Shown here piece after piece: positions 34,280-41,961 of a DNA stretch of 64,000 bases. Each line of letters begins with the position of its first letter. Position 1 is the stretch's first letter. The notes under the pieces are model-generated. The model worked only from the letters and a program-made list of their open reading frames with translations, had not been told where the DNA came from and did no database searches. This DNA comes from Sediminibacillus halophilus (GTDB taxonomy: Bacteria > Bacillota > Bacilli > Bacillales > Amphibacillaceae). The stretch lies in the NCBI RefSeq assembly GCF_900103695.1, contig NZ_FNHF01000001.1, positions 806,001 to 870,000 on the forward strand, written 5' to 3'. A program made the translations under genes and the position numbers.

Positions 34280-35467
34280 CTACTCATACAAGTAATCCCT
34301 TGTCATTGGCAATTCATTATTCGGGCCTTTGGTGACCAGGAATTGATGAAGATCCGAGATACCACATGTAAAATTGGCCGCACAGGCACTCAAATAAAGC
34401 CGCCACATACGGATAAACCGTTCATCGAATTGCTGGCTGATCGCTCCTAGATTTTCTTCAAAATTGCGTTTCCAGTGTCTGAGCGTAATCGTGTAATGCA
34501 ATCGCAGGCTTTCCATGTCGGTGATACGCAAATCATTCTGGCTCATTCCGTCAACCAGTTCACGGACCGAAGGAATTTGCCCGCCCGGAAAGATATACTT
34601 ATTCAAGAATGCATTGCCTTCCACTTCGACTAAGCCGGTAATACAATGCAAGAGAGCTACTCCCCTGTCTTTCAACAGGTGATTGGTATGTTCCATGAAT
34701 GTCGGGATGTTGACATGGCCGACATGTTCCAGCATCCCAACACTGACAATCCGATCGTACGTTGTCCCTTCCTTGATCAATTCCCGGTAGTCCATTACTT
34801 TGACTTCTACTTGGTCCTGTAGGCCTTCAATTTCAATGCGGCGCTTCGTTTGTTTGTATTGCTCTTCACTCAGCGTGACGCCAAGTGCCTGTACTCCATA
34901 TTCTTTCGCAGCTTCAATCAATAAATAGCCCCAGCCGCTCCCGATATCCAGCAGCTTTTGTCCTGGTTGTAGATTCAATTTTTTCAAGATATGATGAGTT
35001 TTATTCTTTTGTGCCTGATACAAACTGTCCTCCGCCGATTGAAAATACGCACAAGAATAATTCATCGTTTCATCGAGCCATAGCTTGTAAAAATCATTCC
35101 CCAAATCGTAATGATGGGCCACGTTATCTTTGGACTGCTTCTTACCGGTCGATTTAAACTTTTTCAACGTCCGCAGTGCTAATGGCTGATTGAGAATACT
35201 GCCCTGCTGGTTGAAAATGCTTTCGATGATGTATTCCAAATCCCCGTCCACCTCAATGCGTTTATCCATATACCCTTCCGCAAACGCCAGCATCGGATCC
35301 TCGGCCAGCAGTTTGGTGTCAAGTGGTTGATGAATGGCAATATGGAACTCCGGTACACCTTGATTGTATTGTGTGACGGTGCCGTCCCAAAAAGTAACGG
35401 TGAATGGTTCAGTCGACAAATTTTCCAATAGCTTTTTATATAAAGATTTTTTTACGGATAGTACCAT
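34280..35467 (-). CDS. cfa: cyclopropane-fatty-acyl-phospholipid synthase
   Basis: 395 aa, usual length. Transfers a methylene from SAM to the cis double bond of membrane phospholipid acyl chains. An N-terminal lipid-binding part (~1-120) precedes the Rossmann domain: HHYDLGNDFYKLWLDETMNYSCAYF, motif I LLDIGSGWGYLLIEAA, VGMLEHVG, and the C-terminal WRLYLSACAANF. AAGGAGAC before ATG 35465-35467 sets the start; the frame opens at 35491. Single-gene unit, divergent from nos; both would help against membrane and oxidative stress. Confidence 0.93.
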   Translation of the reverse strand: MVLSVKKSLYKKLLENLSTEPFTVTFWDGTVTQYNQGVPEFHIAIHQPLDTKLLAEDPMLAFAEGYMDKRIEVDGDLEYIIESIFNQQGSILNQPLALRTLKKFKSTGKKQSKDNVAHHYDLGNDFYKLWLDETMNYSCAYFQSAEDSLYQAQKNKTHHILKKLNLQPGQKLLDIGSGWGYLLIEAAKEYGVQALGVTLSEEQYKQTKRRIEIEGLQDQVEVKVMDYRELIKEGTTYDRIVSVGMLEHVGHVNIPTFMEHTNHLLKDRGVALLHCITGLVEVEGNAFLNKYIFPGGQIPSVRELVDGMSQNDLRITDMESLRLHYTITLRHWKRNFEENLGAISQQFDERFIRMWRLYLSACAANFTCGISDLHQFLVTKGPNNELPMTRDYLYE

Positions 35468-35623
35468 GCTGTACTGTCTCCTTCCTAACACAATGTTCTG
35501 TTCTCATTATCCTCCTAATCCTTTGCCGCCGCAATTATGACGGTTTCGTGAAGTCGTTGCCTTGCAACAGGCAGTCACTTAGAATAAAAGTAGACTGCTA
35601 GTCAATCGTCTGGAGGCGTAAAT

Positions 35624-36706
35624 ATGAAAGGAAAAATATATACTGAGGCCACTCCGTTTATTTCCCAATGCTACCAGGAACTAGGGAAAACAAAAACAGA
35701 AACGGAACGCCGACTTCAATCAATCGAACGGGAAATTTTCAAAACAGGAACCTACCAACATACAGAAGAAGAATTAGTCCGTGGGGCGAAAATGGCCTGG
35801 AGGAACTCCAACCGCTGTATCGGCAGATTATTTTGGGACAGGCTCCATGTCACCGACGCTCGTGATCTAGATACGGAAGATGCAATTATTGAAGCACTTT
35901 TCGAGCATGTGCAGTTCGCCACCAATCAGGGGAAAATCCGTCCTTCCATTACTATCTTCAAACAAGAAACAAATGACGGAAGAAATGTCCGGATCTGGAA
36001 TCATCAGCTGATCCGTTATGCTGGTTATCAAACGGAACAAGGAATCATCGGTGATTCATCCTCGCTAGCTTTTACGAAAGCCTGTCTGGAATTAGGCTGG
36101 ACAGGAAAAGGGACCGACTTCGATTTACTGCCATTGGTCGTCCAGATCGGCAGCCAAAAACCTCGCTGGTTTGACTTACCAACTGACCTGGTAAAAGAAG
36201 TAGCAATCAACCATCCGGAGTACCCGCAAGTAAACGAGCTTGGAATCAAGTGGTATGCTGTCCCGATCATATCGGACATGCGGCTTGAAATAGGCGGAAT
36301 AAAGTATGAAGCCGCTCCGTTCAACGGTTGGTATATGGGAACCGAAATCGGCGCCCGCAACCTGGCCGATGTAAATCGGTACAATCTTTTACCTGACATC
36401 GCCAAAGCGATTGGACTGGACACGAAATCAAACGCATCGCTCTGGAAAGACAAAGCACTCGTTGAGTTAAATGTAGCCGTGCTCAATTCATTCAAGCAGG
36501 CTGGCGTCAGTATCGTCGATCATCATACCGCCGCCCAGCAATTCAACATGTTTGAACAAAAAGAAACGGAAAGTGGAAGGAATGTTACTGGGCGCTGGTC
36601 ATGGCTGATTCCTCCAGTTTCACCTGCGTCAACCCATGTTTTCCACAATAAATATAACGATGAAGTGAAGACTCCCAATTACTTCTATCAGCCAGCGCCT
36701 TACTGA
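35624..36706 (+). CDS. nos: nitric oxide synthase, oxygenase domain only
   Basis: 360 aa, typical length of the stand-alone bacterial NOS. Makes NO and citrulline from arginine using heme and a pterin, with electrons from general flavodoxin-type reductases. The proximal heme ligand is C65 in [28 protein letters not shown] and the C-terminal [17 protein letters not shown] (pterin/dimer region) are present. No reductase domain is fused or adjacent. TGGAGG precedes the ATG. In bacilli NO protects against oxidative stress and antibiotics. Confidence 0.95.
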   Translation: MKGKIYTEATPFISQCYQELGKTKTETERRLQSIEREIFKTGTYQHTEEELVRGAKMAWRNSNRCIGRLFWDRLHVTDARDLDTEDAIIEALFEHVQFATNQGKIRPSITIFKQETNDGRNVRIWNHQLIRYAGYQTEQGIIGDSSSLAFTKACLELGWTGKGTDFDLLPLVVQIGSQKPRWFDLPTDLVKEVAINHPEYPQVNELGIKWYAVPIISDMRLEIGGIKYEAAPFNGWYMGTEIGARNLADVNRYNLLPDIAKAIGLDTKSNASLWKDKALVELNVAVLNSFKQAGVSIVDHHTAAQQFNMFEQKETESGRNVTGRWSWLIPPVSPASTHVFHNKYNDEVKTPNYFYQPAPY

Positions 36707-36956
36707 ATCCTTCCTTGCCTGGTTAAGAAAATGACTGTAGTCTCCTGCCCATCCAGGTTATTCACAGGTGAGTAAATCCATTACTTGGACGATTTGTTTA
36801 AACAAAAAAAGGATAATAATCATTTCTTATTGAAATACATGTAGAGTCTTTAAACAGGGTTCTTAAGTTAAAGAGGAAGTTCGTTTAATAAAGGCGGTGG
36901 TTGCAGTGGACGTATGCAACAGCGTATTTGTTTTACGTTGACAGTGGAGGGGGCGT

Positions 36957-37121
36957 ATGAACAAAAAGTATTTTTGGTTTTGGATAAGCATTATTGCCGT
37001 GTTATCCATTTTCACAGGGGAAATGGTCACTTTTATGATGCTCCTGTTAATCCTGCTTACGCTGGATGAAATCAACTCGATTTTGAAAAAGTTTTATGAG
37101 GAATGGAAGAAGCAAAAATAA
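36957..37121 (+). CDS. small membrane protein, unknown
   Basis: 54 aa. Two close hydrophobic segments (residues ~5-18 and 24-40) with a charged amphipathic C-terminal helix (EINSILKKFYEEWKKQK). GGAGGGGG lies just before the ATG. The region 36707-36956 before it holds no gene. Family not recognised. Confidence 0.65.
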   Translation: MNKKYFWFWISIIAVLSIFTGEMVTFMMLLLILLTLDEINSILKKFYEEWKKQK

Positions 37122-37250
37122 AGACATCGAAACTGCTTTCTAACTATCTGGTATACTTTTTCTTCATGAAGGAGGCTGACGGCATTATGGAGAATATAGA
37201 AGCAGACAGCTGTTTAGTCTTTATATAAAAGCAATAAGGAGGAAATAAAT

Positions 37251-37817
37251 ATGACAGGGAAAAACAAGCAGTTATCCCGTGAACAACAGGAAGAATTATG
37301 CAGCATATTGAAAGCCCGTTTTGAGAAAAACAGGCACCGGCACGAGGAGATTGAATGGGCCGGGGTACAAGAAAAACTCGAAGCTGATACAGAAAAAATG
37401 TGGTCGCTGCATGAAATGGAAAGAACGGGTGGTGAACCGGATGTTGTTGGGTATGATCAGAAGAAGGACGAGTACATATTTTATGATTGTTCCAAGGAAA
37501 GCCCTAAAGGACGCAGAAGTGTCTGTTTTGACCGGGAAGCCCTGGAGTCCAGAAAAAAACACAAACCCGAAAATAACGCTATCGATATGGCTGCCTCTAT
37601 GGGCATAACCCTGTTGACTGAAGAACAATATCGAGCGTTGCAAAATCTTGGCGAATTCGATTTGAAAACATCGAGTTGGGTACAAACACCGAAGGATATA
37701 AGAAAACTCGGTGGTGCTCTTTTTTGCGATCGTCGTTTTGGTCACGTCTTTGTCTATCACAATGGAGCAGAATCCTACTACGCTGCCAGAGGGTTTCGTG
37801 GTTCGCTAAGGGTTTGA
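37251..37817 (+). CDS. DUF4256-family protein
   Basis: 188 aa, soluble, mixed alpha/beta, no signal or membrane segment. MSxxL-type motifs ARFEKNRHRHEEIEW, GGEPDVVGYDQ, DCSKESPKGRRSVCFDREAL and a C-terminal CDRRFGHVFVYHNGAESYYAARGFRG define the DUF4256 family as I know it. AAGGAGG lies 8 nt before the ATG. Function unknown. Confidence 0.88.
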   Translation: MTGKNKQLSREQQEELCSILKARFEKNRHRHEEIEWAGVQEKLEADTEKMWSLHEMERTGGEPDVVGYDQKKDEYIFYDCSKESPKGRRSVCFDREALESRKKHKPENNAIDMAASMGITLLTEEQYRALQNLGEFDLKTSSWVQTPKDIRKLGGALFCDRRFGHVFVYHNGAESYYAARGFRGSLRV

Positions 37818-37849
37818 ACTGTAGACAGACACATTGAGTTTCTTTTTAC

Positions 37850-38544
37850 TATACAGAACGAGGCTGGGATAAAAGCATGGCATGGCTATCAAGGCAAAAA
37901 CCGAACGAACTAAATGCTAATTGAATCCATGCGGTTTTTAGCGTGCTTCGAATCGCTACGGCAAGGTATCGCGTTCCACGGTCACGGCTTCAACTCCCTC
38001 AGAAAGCACCGACCACTTTCTGAGGGAGTTGAAGCTCGTGCTGTTCCCATTGGTGTCTCCGTATCTTGCCTTCGCTACGTTTTCGCGGTCTGATTTCCAC
38101 ATGCTAAAGACACGATGAATAGAACCGTATTCTTCTATTGGCTTATAGGTATCTAACAGTGACGAAGACGAAAAAATAGGGGATTCTTTTATTCTTCAGA
38201 AGTTGGAAGGTGCAAACCAACAGATAAAAAGAATAAAGAAACACTCACGGTTACCATGCGACTTAGCTTTCTCCCTGTAACGGCAATCGGCAACACGGAA
38301 ATCACACCAGAAGAAAAACAATCTCCATCCAACGGAGGCAAGGTACGTAGACTCCAGCGGGATGAGCGCGAGCTGAAGATCCACTTGGCAAAGCGGGATT
38401 CATTGCCAAGTTAGCTGAAGCCGTGCCCGCGGAAAGCGAAGTGCCTTGCCGGAGTGGAACGTTGCTCGATTCATAAGAGAAGGGTGGAACGGTTAACTTT
38501 TTATTTTGGTCACGATGCTTTGGTCCCAGTTTCGTTCTGTATAA
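37850..38544. repeat. composite repeat element with terminal inverted repeats
   Basis: The ends (37850-37879 and 38511-38544) are imperfect inverted repeats sharing TATACAGAACGA..CTGGGA..AAAGCAT. Inside lie two inverted copies of a ~140-nt GC-rich unit: A (about 37940-38085) and B (about 38325-38470). Each contains GCTGAAG/CTTCAAC and CCGTG blocks and a hairpin. Unit B carries ACTCCAGCGGGA...CCCGCGGAAAGCGAAG, a signature of repeats scattered through Bacillaceae genomes. No coding capacity; probably a non-autonomous or structural repeat. Confidence 0.75.
37983..38040. repeat. long perfect hairpin inside repeat unit A
   Basis: GCTTCAACTCCCTCAGAAAG pairs with its exact complement (20 bp, 37987-38006 with 38016-38035) around a 9-nt loop. 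CACG/CGTG extends the stem after a short bulge. Very stable in RNA or single-stranded DNA. Confidence 0.85.
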
Positions 38545-38619
38545 ATTGCTATTTAGCCTACACTCCTCTATATCTGAACCACTATTGTTTATGGAAATTA
38601 TCTTTCTTCTATCATAAAG

Positions 38620-39159
38620 TTAAGTGATGGTTTCACAGGAAAGCGGTGACTGTTCCAATCGCAGCAAAGCCTGTTTCATCTCCAGGCCACCGCGAAAGCC
38701 TGTCAACTTACCATTTTTTCCAATCACACGATGGCAGGGGATGGGGATCATCACTGGATTGGCGCCTATGGCGGCGGCAACCGCCCGTACCGCTTTCGGA
38801 CGCCCAATCAATTCTGCGACCTGCCCATACGTGTATGTCTCGCCATAAGGGATTCGGCCCAACTCTTCCCATACAGCCTTTTGAAAAGCGGTGCCGTGTA
38901 AATCGATCGGAAACGTGAAAACTTTTCGCCTCCCATTGAAGTAATCGCTTAGTTCCTGCTTATATGGCGCAAGCACTTGGTTGTTTTCTTGCAGGATTGC
39001 TTGAGGTAATCGTTTATCCTTCCATCCTTTCATCTCGTTAAAGGATTTATCAGGTGAACCGACATAACATAGACCCTTTTCGGTTGCGGCAAGATATAAT
39101 TTCCACTTTTCATCCTCAAACAAAGAATAATAGATTGTCTGTGGCTGACTGGCTTTCAA
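38620..39159 (-). CDS. adaB: methylated-DNA-[protein]-cysteine S-methyltransferase
   Basis: 179 aa. Suicide enzyme that removes methyl or ethyl groups from O6 of guanine onto its own cysteine. The active site is PIPCHRVIGKNGKLTGFRGG; the DNA-binding winged HTH IPYGETYTYGQVAELIG precedes it. The TTG start at 39157-39159 follows AAAGGAGG. It overlaps adaA by 4 bp, so translation is coupled; the same adaA-adaB order forms the adaptive-response operon of B. subtilis. Confidence 0.93.
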   Translation of the reverse strand: MKASQPQTIYYSLFEDEKWKLYLAATEKGLCYVGSPDKSFNEMKGWKDKRLPQAILQENNQVLAPYKQELSDYFNGRRKVFTFPIDLHGTAFQKAVWEELGRIPYGETYTYGQVAELIGRPKAVRAVAAAIGANPVMIPIPCHRVIGKNGKLTGFRGGLEMKQALLRLEQSPLSCETIT

Positions 39160-39737
39160 GATAGAGCCTCCTTTCTTTTGTATTTAACCCGATAAGCTGC
39201 GGGCGTTAAATTCGTGATCTCTTTGAATAAAGCTATGAAATAAGCCGTGTTTTTCAGTCCGATTACCGCTCCAATATTTTCTATTGATTTTCCCGTAGTT
39301 TCCAAATACTCCTTTGCCATTTCCATCCTGGCATCACGGATATACATTTGAGGACTTTTCCCTTTCTTTCTTTTAAAGGTTCGCTGTAAATGATAAGGAC
39401 TGACATGGACAACTTCTGCCAAATCGTTCAAGGTTATTTTACGATGGAGATGACAGTCGATCCAGTTGACCAGCTCCTCTACCCACTTTTCTTCCGGCAT
39501 TACTAGCTGGTCCGGTCTGCATCTTTTACACGGCCGAAAGTGCTTGGCTAGCGCATCTTTGGCGGAAGAAAAGATGCGTATATTTTCCGGCAGGGGTAAC
39601 CGGGATTTACAGGAGGGACGGCAAAATATCCCGGTTGTTTGTACACCATAGTAGAACACCCCGTCAAAGCTGGAATCATTGGTCGTAATCGCATGCCAAC
39701 ATGCTTCAGGAATGAAAGTTGAATCCTGTCTGTCCAT
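39156..39737 (-). CDS. adaA: AdaA methylphosphotriester-DNA methyltransferase / AraC-type activator
   Basis: 193 aa. The N-terminal Ada zinc domain has FCRPSCKSR with the acceptor cysteine and CKRC completing the four-Cys site. An AraC-type two-HTH domain at ~100-190 follows (TLNDLAEVVHVSPYHLQRTFKRKKGKSPQ). GAGGTGATGAA fixes ATG 39735-39737; the frame opens at 39866. On methylation by phosphotriesters it activates its own operon with adaB. Confidence 0.93.
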   Translation of the reverse strand: MDRQDSTFIPEACWHAITTNDSSFDGVFYYGVQTTGIFCRPSCKSRLPLPENIRIFSSAKDALAKHFRPCKRCRPDQLVMPEEKWVEELVNWIDCHLHRKITLNDLAEVVHVSPYHLQRTFKRKKGKSPQMYIRDARMEMAKEYLETTGKSIENIGAVIGLKNTAYFIALFKEITNLTPAAYRVKYKRKEALS

Positions 39738-39837
39738 TTCATCACCTCTTGATTTATTATAACGGATATAACCAGGATTGAAACGACATGCGAATGAAAG
39801 CGCAAGATAGTGATATACAAAAAATATTGTCTTCCAG

Positions 39838-40845
39838 TCACACGTAACTTGCTTGTACAGCTTCATACTTCTCCCAATCTACCGTCATCTTCAGTATGAG
39901 CCGTTTTATATCTTTCAATTTTGCCTTCCCGCATACTTCTTTATTAGTAAGTTCACATAATGCGATTAAATCTAATAGCTTAGCCTGCTGCAACCATTTT
40001 TTTGGCAAGATGCCTCCCTTTTTCTGATAAGCGGAAATAAAAGGGGGAATAAAATCCGAATCTTCTACGCTTTCATAGCGGAGCATATTTCCGATATCGA
40101 ATAACGGGGAACCACTAAAAGCATACTCCCAATCAAGAACAGCACTAATCGTATAACCCTTCTCCCGAGTATCCACCAGTATATTTAATGGATTGAAGTC
40201 ACTGTGAACGAGGCAGTCCTGTTCTCCAAGCCAATCAAGTACGCTGGCATGCTCCCGGGCAAAAGTAAGTATCTCCTCGCAAGTCTTTTTCCCAAGGTGC
40301 TTGCATCCATGCCCTGCTACAAGACTTCCTTCAATAAATTCCAGAAAACTGCTCCGGTCCAATTTAACTGTCTCATCAATGTTTAAACTGGCATCAAAAA
40401 AGCCTCCATCTGGAAAATGGATTTGATGAATTTTTGCCAGCGTTTCTCCAACTTCACCTGCCAAGGAAACGATCTCCTGTTTCTGGCCATTTTGCATAAA
40501 ATCAGAAAACCGTACACCCTCCATCCAGCTTAGGACTAAAAAAGGATACTGCAGTTTCGCACATGAAGAATCACTATAGAGAACCTTAGGTACATGAATC
40601 CGGTCTTCCAGCATATTCAAAATGTTTCTTTCCATTTCAATAGACGTATTATCCTTACTGTAGATACGCAGTACAAATCTTTCTCCACTATCGGTGGTGA
40701 TTTTTAAATTCGAGTTGCTCAAACCTCCATTTAAGGGTGTAATGTCGGTTAATTCCCTGTCATTTAATATCGGAATTGATAGCTGCCGGATTGTTTCAAG
40801 GCTTGGCACAATTAAAGGGGTTGACCGCTCCCAACCAGCTTTCAT
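39838..40845 (-). CDS. aminoglycoside/choline-kinase-like phosphotransferase (APH family)
   Basis: 335 aa, protein-kinase-like fold. GLSNSNLKITT nucleotide loop, FVLRIY with the ATP lysine replaced by Arg, catalytic CLVHSDFNPLNILVD (HxDxxxxN), and metal motif VLDWEYAFSGSPLFDIGN. AAAAGGAGTG fixes ATG 40843-40845. Such proteins phosphorylate antibiotics or small alcohols; the substrate is not predictable. Lies 100 nt before adaA in the same direction and could be in one transcript. Confidence 0.87.
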   Translation of the reverse strand: MKAGWERSTPLIVPSLETIRQLSIPILNDRELTDITPLNGGLSNSNLKITTDSGERFVLRIYSKDNTSIEMERNILNMLEDRIHVPKVLYSDSSCAKLQYPFLVLSWMEGVRFSDFMQNGQKQEIVSLAGEVGETLAKIHQIHFPDGGFFDASLNIDETVKLDRSSFLEFIEGSLVAGHGCKHLGKKTCEEILTFAREHASVLDWLGEQDCLVHSDFNPLNILVDTREKGYTISAVLDWEYAFSGSPLFDIGNMLRYESVEDSDFIPPFISAYQKKGGILPKKWLQQAKLLDLIALCELTNKEVCGKAKLKDIKRLILKMTVDWEKYEAVQASYV

Positions 40846-40958
40846 CTTCCACACTCCTTTTCCAGAACTATTTTCTCTTAGTTTACCACAGCTGAATATG
40901 AACCTAGGAGGTCATCCAAATAGAAAAAGAGAGCTGACAAAACAGCCCTCTTTATATG

Positions 40959-41834
40959 TCATCTTTTTCTTTCCACCGGTATCCATATTTCACTGGTAAA
41001 CATTGGAGAACCGGTATCCATATGCTCATTCCACAACATTTCCGGCCCCTGTCTTTGTTGGTAACCAGATGAAGGAAACCATTCTGCATAGATGCGACCC
41101 CAAATATTCTGCAACGTATCCGGGAACGGACCGATCGCTCGGAACACTGCCCATACACCCGCAGCCACTTCCAGATTTGCCAGGTTATCAGGACAGTCAC
41201 TGGTGGTCGCGGCACCAATATAGTGATCAAGTTTTCCTTTCTCTTCCATGCGCCCTTCCGAAAAATTGGTCGACGCTTGAATGAGTCCGTGCGGCTCCGT
41301 ATTGGACAGGCCTTTAAGCTGATCAATCTGTTCCTGGTTCAATGACTTCCACATCGAAGCGATATGCTGATTTTCTCCTTGAAAAACAATGGGGACTCTC
41401 TTCCTGATGCCCACAATACGAAATGCTGGTTTCTCTACTATTCGATATTCCATTTCGTTCCCTCCTTTAATGGTAAGCTGGAAGGTCATCGGTGGATAGG
41501 CTTTTAAGGGATGGCCAAGTTTTCTGGCTGCTGACGGGGTTACACCGTGCAAGATTTGAAAGGCTCTCGTAAATGCATCCGGCGATTGGTATCCATATTT
41601 AACTGCTAAATCAATAACTTTTTCTTGTCCCTCCTGCAGGTCGAATGCTGCCAAGGTCAGTCTTCTTCGCCGGATATATTCGGAAAGGGTGACCCCTGCC
41701 AAAAAGGAAAACATCCGTTTGAAATGATATTCTGAACAAAACGCCCTCTTTGCGACTTCCTTATAATCCATTTCATCAGCTAAATGGGCTTCAATATACT
41801 TGATTGCTTCATTCATTTGTTTCAGGGAATCCAT
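40959..41834 (-). CDS. AraC-family regulator with GyrI-like effector domain
   Basis: 291 aa. Two HTH motifs in the first ~105 residues ([21 protein letters not shown] and [20 protein letters not shown]), then a linker and a C-terminal GyrI-like/effector-binding domain ([21 protein letters not shown]... to ...EIWIPVERK), which binds small hydrophobic ligands. Same layout as Rob/YdeE-type regulators. AGAGGAGG precedes the ATG. Targets unknown. Confidence 0.92.
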   Translation of the reverse strand: MDSLKQMNEAIKYIEAHLADEMDYKEVAKRAFCSEYHFKRMFSFLAGVTLSEYIRRRRLTLAAFDLQEGQEKVIDLAVKYGYQSPDAFTRAFQILHGVTPSAARKLGHPLKAYPPMTFQLTIKGGNEMEYRIVEKPAFRIVGIRKRVPIVFQGENQHIASMWKSLNQEQIDQLKGLSNTEPHGLIQASTNFSEGRMEEKGKLDHYIGAATTSDCPDNLANLEVAAGVWAVFRAIGPFPDTLQNIWGRIYAEWFPSSGYQQRQGPEMLWNEHMDTGSPMFTSEIWIPVERKR

Positions 41835-41928
41835 TCAATGACCTCCTCTCTCCTAAAGAATAGCAGGTAAGAAAAATTGATATCCGATTATTTGTGCACC
41901 ATATTGCAGGACTAATTTTAGATACAAG

Positions 41929-41958
41929 AAAGGAGCTCCTTCACAAGGAAGCTCCCTT
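41929..41958 (-). terminator. intrinsic terminator of the UPF0182 gene
   Basis: On the minus strand AAGGGAGCTTCCTT and AAGGAGCTCCTT pair with one bulge and are followed by T-rich sequence, 3 nt after the stop. Confidence 0.65.
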
Positions 41959-41961
41959 CTA

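Noticed and set aside
37296-37760. 154-codon minus frame opposite the DUF4256 gene
   Set aside because: Shadow frame; the plus-strand gene has a strong ribosome site and family motifs.
37850-38544. CRISPR array or insertion sequence in the repeat-rich 38 kb region
   Set aside because: The repeats are few, inverted and long, without regular spacers, and no transposase frame is present.
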